Part shown: in pieces, positions 27,910 through 36,761 of the stretch
Numbering within the stretch: position 1 is the first letter of the stretch
How the letters are laid out: every line of letters begins with the position of its first letter
Assembly (NCBI RefSeq): GCF_025947365.1
Contig: NZ_CP110012.1
Span: 2,604,001-2,668,000, forward strand
Length of the DNA: 64,000 bases
Origin: Flavobacterium sp. N502540
GTDB taxonomy: Bacteria > Bacteroidota > Bacteroidia > Flavobacteriales > Flavobacteriaceae
Direction: 5' to 3'
The notes under the pieces: model-generated
Seen by the model: only the letters and a program-made list of their open reading frames with translations
Database searches by the model: none
Told to the model about the DNA's origin: nothing
Program-made: the position numbers and the translations under genes

Positions 27910-28851
27910 ATGACAAAGGAAGAGTCTATTAAAGAGTATTATTTTAGAATCAATAAAAGTATAGATTACATTAAGGAAAATCTTCATGAAGAGCTTTCTT
28001 TAGAAAAACTGGCTGCTCTTTCCAGCTTTTCAAAGTTTCATTTTCATAGAATTTTTAAGTCTGTTACAGGAAAAACAATCAATGAATTTATTAAAAATGC
28101 AAAGATAGAGAGGGCTCTGTTTTTCCTGATGAATAATCCGTCAAAGACAATTAGTGAAATAGCTAATGATTGTGGTTTTTTGAGCGTTTCCTCTTTTTCA
28201 AGGAGTTTTCGTGAAGTAAAACAGATGACACCAAGCGAATGGCGGGAACAGTATAAAAATAGCAATATTCGTATAATAGATAGCAATATTGGAAAAATGC
28301 AGTCTGAAATCGAAAACTACCTTGCACTCAAATTAAATAATTTAAAAAATATTGAAATGAGTGAAATTAAGAAACTTGATTTTGAAGTTAAAAATCTTGA
28401 GGCATTTAATGTTATTTACATCAGAAATCTCAATATCCACAGTCATGATAGTGAAACATTTGAAGAGATGTTTAAAAAGCTTTTTAGCTGGGCTACTCCA
28501 AGAAATTTAGTAAATTTTCCTGAAACCAAAGCATTAACCGTTTACAGAAGTAATGCAAATTTATCAGGAATGCTTCAGGCTGATGTTTGTTTGTCTGTTC
28601 CTGAGAAAATAGTAGGAGAGGGGATAGTGGGTAATACAATAATTAGTGGAGGGTTATATGCTATTTTCCATAAAGAAGGACCAATGTCAGAATGCTTTAA
28701 AACCTGGAATTACATATACGAAGTTTGGTTTGAAGAGAATGGTTACCAGCCCGATAATAGAAATTTCTTTTTAAGTCATTTAAATGATCCTAAACTGCAT
28801 CCCGAAAACCTTCATATTATCGATATCTATATACCAATAAAATTACTATAG
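27910..28851 (+). CDS. AraC-family regulator with GyrI-like effector domain
   Basis: The 313-residue protein has the two AraC helix-turn-helix motifs at the N-terminus (LSLEKLAALSSFSKFHFHRI near 30-49; TISEIANDCGFLSVSSFSRS near 80-99). The C-terminal half (~155-313) resembles the GyrI-like/AraC effector-binding domain, which senses small, often aromatic or cationic molecules (YAIFHKEGPMSECFKTWNYI). This is the SoxS/Rob-like domain order. Targets are unknown. It is divergent from the unknown gene pair and could regulate it. Confidence 0.9.
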   Translation: MTKEESIKEYYFRINKSIDYIKENLHEELSLEKLAALSSFSKFHFHRIFKSVTGKTINEFIKNAKIERALFFLMNNPSKTISEIANDCGFLSVSSFSRSFREVKQMTPSEWREQYKNSNIRIIDSNIGKMQSEIENYLALKLNNLKNIEMSEIKKLDFEVKNLEAFNVIYIRNLNIHSHDSETFEEMFKKLFSWATPRNLVNFPETKALTVYRSNANLSGMLQADVCLSVPEKIVGEGIVGNTIISGGLYAIFHKEGPMSECFKTWNYIYEVWFEENGYQPDNRNFFLSHLNDPKLHPENLHIIDIYIPIKLL

Positions 28852-29169
28852 GATTAATAACTTCTAAATTCGAATTTATGAAACTGTCATTTATTGTCAC
28901 ATTTTCTGTTACAGGTAATGGTCTTCAATTTAATTTTAGAATAAATTATTTCTAAAAAAGTAAATGAGGGTATTTGAAATAAGGCCTTGCCGGAATAGAA
29001 TAGAGACATTAAATAAATATTTTATTTTTTTTTGATCTTCTGGCAATTGGTTTAAATTTCATACCGTTATGATGCTATAGAAAAAGCCTGAGAATTTATA
29101 TTCTCAGGCTTTTTTTTAATAATTCATTCGAAAACGATCTGATATCTGAGGCACGAAATTTTATCTCCG
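28852..29169. other. Intergenic region without a gene (318 bp)
   Basis: Nothing coding is seen. A terminator hairpin lies at its right end (29081-29117); the rest is plain AT-rich sequence. Confidence 0.6.
29081..29117. terminator. Bidirectional terminator
   Basis: AAAAAGCCTGAGAAT and its complement enclose a four-base loop (TTAT), bordered by A and T runs. It separates the convergent AraC-type and small membrane protein genes. Confidence 0.85.
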
Positions 29170-29361
29170 TTATTTTGCAGATCCCTTTTTTGCATTTTTG
29201 ATCAAAACGAAAATAGAGAATAAAAACACGATGATATAAAGTGCTGCTAAAGTCGGTTTTTCGAAAGTTAGTTTTTCAAAGTCAAATTGTTTGTACAAAG
29301 TTGTTCCTATGATGATTGCAATAATTGCAAAAATAAATGATGATGCTTTTTTGTTTTCCAT
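29170..29361 (-). CDS. Small two-helix membrane protein
   Basis: The 63-residue product has two hydrophobic segments, SFIFAIIAIIIGTTLY (~8-23) and LAALYIIVFLFSIFVLI (~39-55), joined by a short charged loop, and a Lys-rich end. No family is recognised. It lies directly before a terminator and 70 bp downstream of the Mpo1-like gene, so it may share that transcript. Confidence 0.6.
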   Translation of the reverse strand: MENKKASSFIFAIIAIIIGTTLYKQFDFEKLTFEKPTLAALYIIVFLFSIFVLIKNAKKGSAK

Positions 29362-29431
29362 TTTTTTAATGTTTTATAAGTAAGCCAATTAGTGTTCCTA
29401 TTAAAGTGAGAACTATTTTGCGTTTTTCAAT

Positions 29432-29896
29432 TTATTTTCTGGAAAATAAATTCTCGACTACCCAGGCCGGACCAATCATTAGAAATTGTAAATCTTTCAA
29501 AAAAGAAGGTTTTTTTCCTTCAATATTATGTCCGTAGAATTGACCGATCCAGGCAACTGCAAATACGCCAACAGAAAACATCCATAATGGTAAAACTTGT
29601 CCGATATAGTAATTTACAATCAAACAAATTGCCGAAAAAACAGCAATTTTCAAAGCCATCGTTACCGACAGACGAATGTAAAAAAGAAGTACAAAAATTA
29701 AAACAACAGCAGCCCAGTTTTCCAGAACAGGAGCGTTCAGTTTTAAGGTATTGGAGATGAAATCACTTGGAATACTCATTAACAGTCCAACTATCGAAAA
29801 GTAGATCGCTGGTACACAAATATAATGTATCGCCTTATTCTTTGGGTTCTGATGACTCACGGCGTATTCATCAAACCATTGTTCTAATGTTCTCAT
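29432..29896 (-). CDS. Mpo1-like (DUF962) membrane protein
   Basis: The 154-residue protein starts with the family motif WFDEYAVSHQNPKNKAIHYI, whose His and Asn residues match the Fe-binding positions of yeast Mpo1, a 2-hydroxy fatty acid dioxygenase. Four hydrophobic segments follow, and the end WIGQFYGHNIEGKKPSFLKD is typical (second conserved His). A role in fatty acid alpha-oxidation is inferred from the family; bacterial members are little studied. Confidence 0.85.
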   Translation of the reverse strand: MRTLEQWFDEYAVSHQNPKNKAIHYICVPAIYFSIVGLLMSIPSDFISNTLKLNAPVLENWAAVVLIFVLLFYIRLSVTMALKIAVFSAICLIVNYYIGQVLPLWMFSVGVFAVAWIGQFYGHNIEGKKPSFLKDLQFLMIGPAWVVENLFSRK

Positions 29897-30224
29897 TGTT
29901 TTGGGTTTAGTGTCGTAAATCTACTAAAAAAACATTTAGTTTTATCAGTTTCGACTATTCTTAAAAATATATAATCTTAGTTTTTAAGAAGGCACAGAGA
30001 TGAAATTTGAATTAAAAACGCTGCAGATCTGCTTTTAATCTGGCACTAAAGAAGTACTTCGTTTTCGAGAAAAAATAATGAAAAAATGATAAATTTTAGA
30101 TTAAATACGTAAAAAACGGGGGTATTTGTCTTATTATGATAGTTTTAGAGCTTTATTAAGTGTGCCGTCTTTTTTTTCATTTCTAATTTTGTCAATAATT
30201 AAATAACTTATTAAACAAATAGTT
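29897..30224. other. Intergenic region (328 bp) with a candidate promoter
   Basis: No gene is seen. TAATTTTG at 30184-30191 fits the TAnnTTTG box and lies 33 bp before the next ATG. Confidence 0.5.
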
Positions 30225-30461
30225 ATGTATCAAATAGAAAACAAAGAAGAGGAGATTGTAAAGATTTATGTAATCAATCATGGAAAAGAAAATGATGGTC
30301 AAACAATGGTAGATGGTTTACAGCTATGCAATCATACATGGATTCAAAATGATTTATCAGAAAATCGAGTTGAAATTGCAAAACTAATTTTTAGTATACT
30401 TCTTCTCCTTGCTTTTTTCTTCTCATTTATAGCATTGTTGATTATTAAATTCTGTAATTAA
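30225..30461 (+). CDS. Small hypothetical protein with C-terminal membrane helix
   Basis: The 78-residue product has a charged N-terminal half and one hydrophobic segment at the end (LIFSILLLLAFFFSFIALLI, ~54-73), as in tail-anchored proteins. No family is recognised. Its stop region overlaps the end of the convergent DUF3754 gene by 4 bp. A TAnnTTTG box 33 bp upstream supports expression. Confidence 0.55.
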   Translation: MYQIENKEEEIVKIYVINHGKENDGQTMVDGLQLCNHTWIQNDLSENRVEIAKLIFSILLLLAFFFSFIALLIIKFCN

Positions 30462-31708
30462 TTGCATTCAGAAGCTTCTACTTTTTGATTGTAGTCAAAA
30501 ACATTATCCCATAATGCATCAATGGTTCTCAATGCCTGATTTAATGGCACCACACTCCATTTACCATTCGATTCAGTAGCTAACGCCATAGTTTTTAATT
30601 TCAATAAAGCATCCTGTACATCAAAGTCCAGATTTGTATTCAGTGCTGCTGTAAACCAGGACTCAATTTGATTGTCGAGTTCTTCGGCGGTAATGGGATA
30701 TTCGGTTTTGTATAAAAAGGTATAAGCCAGAATAGTTTCTTTCAGTACTTCTTCTTCAGAGGAATTTAGCAGTGAATAGAAAGCGCCACTATTGTTTCCG
30801 AGATTTTTAAAGTAAAGACTGTCCGAAAGGATTTTAGAGTATTTAATTTTTTTATTGACAAAGTTACTGTATTGACGGAACAAATAAAGGGATAAAATAC
30901 CCAGTGCAATTAAACCCTGATTTAAAGAGGCTTTGCTGTTTAATAAATCAATAGCTTCTCCCGATTGATACGCGCCATACATACCAATCAAAGCAGGAAT
31001 TACAGTTGTACTTAAAAGTGAAATTCCGCCTCCAATTCCCGGAACCCAAAAGAACAACTTATCTTTGGCAGACATTCTCGGAATAGCATTTGGGAATATA
31101 GTTTCGAGATCATTTTTTGTAACACGTTTAAAGATCTTTAAAGCAACCGAACCCGGTTCGATAGGCATTTTCCCCAGTTTTACTTTTTTTTCTTTAATAT
31201 AGTCGGCTTCGCTGTAATGAAGATAAATCAGAACACGATCGTAATATTCAATTTCAATTTCTTTCTTCCAAAAAAAATATTTTCGAATTTTTTCTTTTGC
31301 TTTGTGATGTCCCCGAACGTATAATTCGTAGTCTTTAAAGGCATTGAAATCAATTGAAAGCTTCAAACCGATTAAGTCTGAATCCTCAAAGGCTTTATTC
31401 AGTGTTTCCTGATCTATTCTACGATAATTCCCCTGTTCTAATACCGTAAGTAATGTTTCTTTGAAAACGTTGAAATCACTTTTACCTATAAAATTTTCAC
31501 GTTCTTTCAGACTTAAATCAGGATCAAACAAAGCGTAGTTTTGCTTCAGATTTCGATTAAGATTAAAAGCTTCGTAATGGAAGTAGTGTTCGATGATATC
31601 AAATAATTTTCTGAAATCATCCGTTTTCTTCGAGTCTTCGGCAAAGGCAGTTAGCTGTTGTTCCAATAGAAATTCCTTGTTGAAGGGAATATGGTGTTCT
31701 CGTGTCAT
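30458..31708 (-). CDS. DUF3754 (TMEM143-like) membrane protein
   Basis: The 416-residue protein carries the DUF3754 core (FKRVTKNDLETIFPNAIPRM, then SAKDKLFFWVPGIGG, around 190-225) followed by two membrane segments (ISLLSTTVIPALIGMYGAY; QGLIALGILSLYLF). TMEM143 in animals is mitochondrial and of unknown function. The N-terminal ~180 residues are soluble and charged, the C-terminal ~110 helical. It has two tandem TATCTTTG boxes just upstream. Confidence 0.8.
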   Translation of the reverse strand: MTREHHIPFNKEFLLEQQLTAFAEDSKKTDDFRKLFDIIEHYFHYEAFNLNRNLKQNYALFDPDLSLKERENFIGKSDFNVFKETLLTVLEQGNYRRIDQETLNKAFEDSDLIGLKLSIDFNAFKDYELYVRGHHKAKEKIRKYFFWKKEIEIEYYDRVLIYLHYSEADYIKEKKVKLGKMPIEPGSVALKIFKRVTKNDLETIFPNAIPRMSAKDKLFFWVPGIGGGISLLSTTVIPALIGMYGAYQSGEAIDLLNSKASLNQGLIALGILSLYLFRQYSNFVNKKIKYSKILSDSLYFKNLGNNSGAFYSLLNSSEEEVLKETILAYTFLYKTEYPITAEELDNQIESWFTAALNTNLDFDVQDALLKLKTMALATESNGKWSVVPLNQALRTIDALWDNVFDYNQKVEASECN

Positions 31709-32177
31709 AGAGATATTTAGGGGCTTATTTTTTAAGGCTCAAAGATACAAAGATACAAAGTGATTTTGTTTATTATAACAGGCTTTTAAAATTTGTTCGA
31801 TGATCATCAAGAAAGAAATCTTTTCGGATGTTTTCGCCAGAAAGTAAGGAGCGTTTTCTTGTCAATTGAAAACTGTGATAAAAAAAAGCGAGACTTTTAA
31901 TCGTTGGCATCGATTAAAAAGCTCACTTAATTGTTCCAAAAAAAATGACAATATTTTATAATTTTCTCTTAAGAAAACTACAGTTTAAAATAAAAATTAT
32001 TTGCGGCAAAACTACCACTTAAGAAAGTTTTAGCAACACGTATTTATACCTGTTTTTTGCGTTTTTTGTCTAAAAGAATCAAAGATTAAAAATATATTTC
32101 TCTTTAATGTTATTGCTTTAAGGTCATTTTTTTCAATTTGTTTGCTCTGGTGTATTTAAAGCAGCATTTGTTGAGAA
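31709..32177. other. Intergenic region without a gene (469 bp)
   Basis: Apart from the DUF3754 promoter at its left end, it has a hairpin (CTTTTAATCG at 31894 with CGATTAAAAAG at 31911, loop TTGGCAT). No open frame with protein-like composition is seen. A small RNA cannot be excluded. Confidence 0.5.
31740..31755 (-). promoter_or_regulatory. Two tandem -7 boxes before the DUF3754 gene
   Basis: On the minus strand TATCTTTG occurs twice back to back (31755-31748 and 31747-31740); each fits TAnnTTTG. The start codon is 32 bp further on. No TTG -33 element is at the expected distance from either box. Confidence 0.5.
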
Positions 32178-32645
32178 TTAACTCAGTTTAGAATTTTTTA
32201 ATTCTATTATTTTTTGAATGTATTGTATCAGATTTTCTTTTTCTACCGAAAATGGTGCTTTTTCATCTTCCGTACTCAGGTACAAATCTGCAATACTTTG
32301 CGCATCCATATTTTTATTCACGTAATGGTATTCGGTATATTTAATAATGCTTTCCACAAAAAGTTCTCGCAGTTTGCCTTTTTCAATAGTTTCTTCGTCA
32401 CCATTTTTTATTTTTTCTATTTCAGATTCCGGTAAATCAATAGTGAGGTAAGTCGTATCTACAGCCACATTCGAAAGCATTTCTGGGGTAGCTTTTCCTG
32501 AAGCGTTACAATAAGCACAAGGACCCGGTGCCCATTTTAATTGTTTGTTTAAACGCCGTATGTCTTCCCAGTCTACAAAACCTTTCCCAAGACATCTTGG
32601 GCATCCTGAATTTGATTTTTTAAATAGAAAACTAAAAAAAGGCAT
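32178..32645 (-). CDS. Zinc-ribbon protein with DnaJ-like CxxCxGxG motif
   Basis: The 155-residue protein begins with a hydrophobic stretch and then two Cys pairs, CPRCLGKG (~15-22) and CAYCNASGK (~43-51). The spacing and the Gly residues resemble half of the DnaJ Cys-rich zinc domain. The rest is acidic and helical (DAQSIADLYLSTEDEKAPFS). No J domain is present, so it is not a DnaJ. Zinc binding and a role in protein or RNA contacts are inferred. TATCTTCG at 32689-32682 (minus) may be its -7 box. Confidence 0.7.
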   Translation of the reverse strand: MPFFSFLFKKSNSGCPRCLGKGFVDWEDIRRLNKQLKWAPGPCAYCNASGKATPEMLSNVAVDTTYLTIDLPESEIEKIKNGDEETIEKGKLRELFVESIIKYTEYHYVNKNMDAQSIADLYLSTEDEKAPFSVEKENLIQYIQKIIELKNSKLS

Positions 32646-33215
32646 TTTTCCGAAAATTTAGGTTAAAGTTGTTTGGTCTTGCGAAGATAATTTTTTTATG
32701 TAAGAAAATTATTTTTAAAGCAGATTGTTTTTTTGAGAATTTGAGGGAATTTTATAGAGAGAAAACATTTGTTTTTTAGCGTATAAATGTAAAATGCCTT
32801 TCTGTATCAGATATTTGACCAGAATCTCGTTTAGCGGCTTTGTTTTTTTATTTTTTTATGAAAAAAGAATAATTTCTTCGGGTGCAGAATCTGATTCAGA
32901 AAGTTTTTGCTTACATTTAGGCACCTCAAATCTCAAGAGAATCTACAAGTTAAGGCAATCGGATTTTAAACCTGAAATTGCCTGAAAAGAGAGCATTATG
33001 TCTCAGTTATTCGTTTTTTATGCGTTAGAGTTTATAAAATTTAGATCTACGTGTAACAGAAATTAAGAACGAACGTCTAAGTTATTTGTAATTATCAGGA
33101 AGCTCCCGAATTATTTAGATTGGGGATTTTCCATGATTCATTTTATAACAGGTTTATAATTCAGCTTGATTCCGTAATTCGTTGATCATTTTATGTGTCA
33201 TTAAAGTAGAAAGAT
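32646..33215. other. Intergenic region (570 bp), no convincing gene
   Basis: A 63-codon frame at 32794-32985 has an unnatural composition and no promoter or context, and I reject it. The rest shows no terminator or repeat I can name. Confidence 0.5.
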
Positions 33216-33428
33216 ATGGTTGTTGAAGTTTTTAAAACAAATGTGCAAAAAGAGGCAGATAAAAATTATGTCATTGCCGTTATTCAAAGCCAGTTTCCGG
33301 ATTATAAAATCAACTTTGACTTAGAAGATTGTGATAAAATATTGCGTATAGAAGGCATTGATTTAGAGCCTGAGAATATTATCGATTATGTGAATTGTTT
33401 AGGATATACTTGTGTAAAATTAGAATAA
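33216..33428 (+). CDS. Small HMA-fold-like protein lacking the CxxC metal site
   Basis: The 70-residue protein has the predicted beta-alpha-beta-beta-alpha-beta order of heavy-metal-associated domains: VVEVFKTNV, then a helix, FPDYKINFDLEDCDKILRIE, then a helix and YTCVKLE. The loop that normally holds the CxxC copper site reads NVQKEADKN, with no cysteine. Two cysteines lie elsewhere. It may be a metal-independent relative. It stands before a SulP transporter gene with a separate promoter, so a link is not shown. Confidence 0.65.
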   Translation: MVVEVFKTNVQKEADKNYVIAVIQSQFPDYKINFDLEDCDKILRIEGIDLEPENIIDYVNCLGYTCVKLE

Positions 33429-33538
33429 TTAGAATATGATAAATTTTATTGTTTTTTGTTTTTTACTGTTGGTAAAACAGTTTTTAAATTAAGTTTTGGT
33501 ATAGGAAAGCTTTCTTTAAGTATGTGCACATTATTTTT

Positions 33539-33546
33539 TAAATTTG
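33539..33546 (+). promoter_or_regulatory. Candidate -7 box almost touching the sulP start codon
   Basis: TAAATTTG fits TAnnTTTG and lies 7 bp before the ATG at 33554. If it is used, transcription would begin at or next to the start codon, giving a leaderless message. Confidence 0.35.
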
Positions 33547-33553
33547 TGTGCTT

Positions 33554-35083
33554 ATGAAAAAAAGGACTCCTCTTTTTGACTTTACTCAAAAGGTCAATTA
33601 TAAAAACGAAATTTTAGCGGGATTAACAGTTGCGATGACAATGATTCCAGAATCGTTATCGTTTGCAATTTTGGCTGGTTTTCCACCTTTGGTTGGTTTA
33701 TATGCTGCTTTTATTGCGGGTTTGATTACCTCGGTTTTTGGAGGCAGACCCGGGATGATTTCGGGTGGAGCGGGAGCCACTGTTATTGTTTTAATTGCTT
33801 TAATGAAATCGCACGGTATCGAATATGTTTTTGCAGCCGTGGCGCTTGGAGGCATCGTCCAGATTTGTATCGGACTTTTTAAACTCGGAAAATTTATCAG
33901 ATTGGTGCCGCAGCCTGTTATGTATGGCTTTGTAAACGGACTCGCTGTGGTTATTTTTATGTCGCAGCTGGAGCAATTTAAAATTGTCCTGAATGGGCAA
34001 ACCACTTGGTTGCAAGGATCTCAATTGTATATTATGCTGGCCTTAGTTGCGCTTACAATTGGTATTGTATTGCTTTTTTCAAAGATCACAAAAGCTGTTC
34101 CGGCCTCTTTGGTCGCAATTATAGTTGTATTTGCCATCGTATTGTTATTTAATATTGACACAAAAACCGTTCAGGATATTGCCTCTGTTCAGGGGGGATT
34201 TCCGCCCTTTCATATTCCAAATATCCCGTTGTCTTTTGAAACAATTAAAATCATATTTCCATATTCGGTAATTGTTGCGGCAGTGGGCTTAACAGAAGGT
34301 TTACTAACGTTGAATCTTGTTGATGAAATAACGGGCACAAGAGGCAATAGCAACAGAGAATGTATTGCTCAGGGGAGTTCAAATATTTTGAATGGTTTCT
34401 TTTTTGGAATGGGGGGATGTCCAATGATTGCACAAACACTGGTTAATCTCTCTGCCGGTTCGAGAGGACGACTTTCGGGAATAATCGCTTCTTTAACGAT
34501 TTTATTGATTATCCTTTTTGGAGCTCCTGTAATTGGTAAATTGCCAATGGCTGCTTTAGTAGGAGTCATGATGATGGTTGCGATTACGACCTTTGAATGG
34601 GCGAGTTTCAGGATTATTAACAAAATGCCGGCGCATGATATTTTTGTGGGTGTTTTGGTGGCAGTTGTTACTATTTTACTGCACAATCTGGCGTTAGCGG
34701 TTCTGATTGGAGTAATTATTTCTGCCTTGGTTTTTGCTTGGGAAAGTGCCAAAAGAATTCGTGCCAGACATTATATTGATGAAAAAGGGACAAAACATTA
34801 CGAAATCTATGGACCATTATTTTTTGGATCTACTGCTGCTTTTATAGAAAAATTCGATCCTGTAAACGATCCCAATCATGTGATTATTGATTTTAAAGAA
34901 AGCCGCATCGCAGATATGTCAGCTATCGAAGCATTGAATAATTTGACGAAAAAATACAGTCAGTTAAACAAAGTAATTGAACTGAAACATTTAAGCAAAG
35001 ACTGTATTGTTTTACTTAAAAATGCGGAAGCTGTTATTGCCGTAAATGTAATTGGAGATCCAACGTACAAAGTTGTTTCTTAG
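33554..35083 (+). CDS. SulP-family anion transporter
   Basis: The protein (509 residues) has ten or more membrane helices with SulP signatures: AGLTVAMTMIPESLSFAILA near 24-43, GLYAAFIAGL, and FGGRPGMISGGAGATVIV. The C-terminal ~100 residues form a cytoplasmic STAS domain (HVIIDFKESRIADMSAIEAL). SulP proteins carry sulfate, bicarbonate or other anions; the substrate is not evident here. I prefer ATG 33554 to the GTG two codons earlier. It is convergent with the ENPP-type gene. Confidence 0.92.
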   Translation: MKKRTPLFDFTQKVNYKNEILAGLTVAMTMIPESLSFAILAGFPPLVGLYAAFIAGLITSVFGGRPGMISGGAGATVIVLIALMKSHGIEYVFAAVALGGIVQICIGLFKLGKFIRLVPQPVMYGFVNGLAVVIFMSQLEQFKIVLNGQTTWLQGSQLYIMLALVALTIGIVLLFSKITKAVPASLVAIIVVFAIVLLFNIDTKTVQDIASVQGGFPPFHIPNIPLSFETIKIIFPYSVIVAAVGLTEGLLTLNLVDEITGTRGNSNRECIAQGSSNILNGFFFGMGGCPMIAQTLVNLSAGSRGRLSGIIASLTILLIILFGAPVIGKLPMAALVGVMMMVAITTFEWASFRIINKMPAHDIFVGVLVAVVTILLHNLALAVLIGVIISALVFAWESAKRIRARHYIDEKGTKHYEIYGPLFFGSTAAFIEKFDPVNDPNHVIIDFKESRIADMSAIEALNNLTKKYSQLNKVIELKHLSKDCIVLLKNAEAVIAVNVIGDPTYKVVS

Positions 35084-35097
35084 TAGCTTAATTTGTC

Positions 35098-35140
35098 AAT
35101 TAGATAATTGCTGTACGTTACGCATAGAAATTATCTAATT
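35098..35140. terminator. Inverted repeat between convergent sulP and ENPP genes
   Basis: AATTAGATAATT pairs perfectly with AATTATCTAATT across a 19-nt loop. Further TTATCTAATT copies follow. Its position suggests termination, but there is no good T run. Confidence 0.4.
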
Positions 35141-35162
35141 ATCTAATTGCCACATTATCTAA

Positions 35163-36362
35163 TTATTTAAGCATACTGCTAACCTCGCTAAACTTTCCGT
35201 CTACTTCGTCAATTTGCAAGCCAAGAATATGAGCTATTAAAGGGTATACCGAAACATTCTGAAACGATCCGACCGTTTTATTTACTTTAAAAGCGGGGCC
35301 TTTAGCATAAAAAATAGCCTGCATGTCTTTTTCTTTGTTGTCGTATCCGTGTGTGCCTCCGCTTACATGTACCGATTTTTCTTTTATTAAACTATATCCT
35401 TTTTTGGCCTCAATAACAAAATCATGAACTCTCGGATTAGTTCCGAAGTGTAATCTTTTAGGAACCTCTTTGGATTTCCAGAATTTAATATGCGGTACTT
35501 TCTTTAAAGCATTTGCAATCGAATCCTGAAAGCCGGGTTTTGCCTGAAGACTCATGATTGGATTAATTACAGCACTATAACCAAGCCATTCGGGTTTTAG
35601 GTAATCCAGAACGGCTACTTTTTTATCATCGCTAATGTTTGCCATTCCATGATCTGAAACGATAATTAAATTGATTTGTTTTCCAATGGATAATTGATTC
35701 AGTTTAGAAGATAACCGCCCCATAAGAGTATCCATTCTTCGGATTACTTTTTCGTTTTCAGGAGAAAGGGGACCGAATGAATGACCGGTATGATCAGGCT
35801 CATCAAAATAAAGTGTGATAAAATGCGGACGCTGTTTTTCGGGAAGCTGAAGCCATTTGATTACGGTATCAATTCGGGTTTCGTAAGGAATTTTGTTGTC
35901 GTACTCTTTATAAATACCAGGTCTTTTTTGATCCGTATCTGATCCGGGCCAGAAAAAAGAAGCGGCTTTTACGCCCTGTTGTTCAGCAACGTTCCAAATA
36001 GGATTTCCACCATAAAAACGGGAATCATTTTTGGCATTTGAAGACAAGGAAAAGGATTCGTTTAATGCCGCATCGTAAAAAACATTATTAATGATTCCAT
36101 GATGATCAGGGTAGAGCCCGGTAACGATGGCATAGTGGTTAGGGAAGGTTTTGCTGGGATAAGAAGGCCGCATTGATTTGGCATGGACACCTTCTTTTGC
36201 TATTTGAGCGAGATTTTGAAGTTTGAAATGTTTAGCATAATCCCAACGAAATCCATCCATTGAAACCAGAACCACATAAGCGTCTTTTTGGGTTTGTGCA
36301 TTGGAAAGAATCGCAAGAAATAAGAATGTAAAAGATAGAAGGTGAATGGTAAATTTTCTCAT
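35163..36362 (-). CDS. Exported nucleotide pyrophosphatase/phosphodiesterase (ENPP-type)
   Basis: The 399-residue protein has a signal peptide (LLSFTFLFLAILSNA). It carries the alkaline-phosphatase-superfamily ENPP motifs: SMDGFRWDY with metal ligand D36, the nucleophile Thr72 in YPSKTFPNHY, DEPDHTGHSFGP, IIVSDHGM and a late HGYDN. Such enzymes hydrolyse phosphodiesters of nucleotides or lipids in the periplasm or outside the cell. The natural substrate is not evident. Confidence 0.9.
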   Translation of the reverse strand: MRKFTIHLLSFTFLFLAILSNAQTQKDAYVVLVSMDGFRWDYAKHFKLQNLAQIAKEGVHAKSMRPSYPSKTFPNHYAIVTGLYPDHHGIINNVFYDAALNESFSLSSNAKNDSRFYGGNPIWNVAEQQGVKAASFFWPGSDTDQKRPGIYKEYDNKIPYETRIDTVIKWLQLPEKQRPHFITLYFDEPDHTGHSFGPLSPENEKVIRRMDTLMGRLSSKLNQLSIGKQINLIIVSDHGMANISDDKKVAVLDYLKPEWLGYSAVINPIMSLQAKPGFQDSIANALKKVPHIKFWKSKEVPKRLHFGTNPRVHDFVIEAKKGYSLIKEKSVHVSGGTHGYDNKEKDMQAIFYAKGPAFKVNKTVGSFQNVSVYPLIAHILGLQIDEVDGKFSEVSSMLK

Positions 36363-36644
36363 TTTGAAATTTTAAGCAGAACTGTAAAGATATTAATAAC
36401 AGTATTTTTAATGAAAAAGAGAATGTTAAACAATTTTAAAATAAAAAGTATTTGCTAAAGATTAAAAGATTTTCACGGATTTTAATTCTTTTCATCTGTG
36501 GCTGAAAAATGATAATTCGTGCTCTTTGTAATAAAAAAACCATCTGACAGAATTTTCTGTTAGACGGTTTATGCGTTGAGATAGAGAAGTATTTTGAATG
36601 TAATCTATGTCTCTGTATTAGCTTTTGTCTATCTTTTAATAAAA
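36363..36644. other. Intergenic region upstream of the ENPP gene
   Basis: It holds only a minus-strand terminator (36537-36570). No gene is seen. Confidence 0.5.
36537..36570 (-). terminator. Terminator of the 38-residue microprotein gene
   Basis: On the minus strand AAACCGTCTAACAG pairs with CTGTCAGATGGTTT and runs into seven T. It lies 75 bp downstream of the small gene's stop. Confidence 0.75.
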
Positions 36645-36761
36645 CTACTTCGCTAATGCTCTGCCAAGAATTTCTCCTTTGTCAAACATATATGCACAAA
36701 CTATCATAATAATAAAAATGGCAAGCAGAATATAATAAGAGTTGTTTTTTGAAGATTCCAT
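36645..36761 (-). CDS. 38-residue single-helix membrane microprotein
   Basis: The frame encodes a short polar start (MESSKNNSYY), one hydrophobic helix of ~17 residues (ILLAIFIIMIVCAYMF) and a charged end (DKGEILGRALAK). This is a plausible small membrane protein rather than random translation. It is set between the groEL terminator and its own terminator on the same strand, which supports an independent transcript. No family is recognised and no -7 box is clear. Confidence 0.6.
   Translation of the reverse strand: MESSKNNSYYILLAIFIIMIVCAYMFDKGEILGRALAK

Noticed and set aside
31860..31921. Possible terminator or small RNA in the 469-bp gap
   Set aside because: The hairpin at 31894-31921 has no T run and no gene ends nearby, so I list it only as a note within the intergenic entry.
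32794..32985. 63-codon open frame on the plus strand in a long intergenic gap
   Set aside because: Its composition (Phe/Arg/Ser-rich, no domain-like pattern) is that of translated AT-rich spacer. There is no -7 box or terminator to support it.
33598..34752. Long antisense frames opposite the SulP transporter gene
   Set aside because: The plus-strand frame has full family motifs; the antisense products are Ile/Thr/Pro-rich shadows typical of frames opposite membrane proteins.
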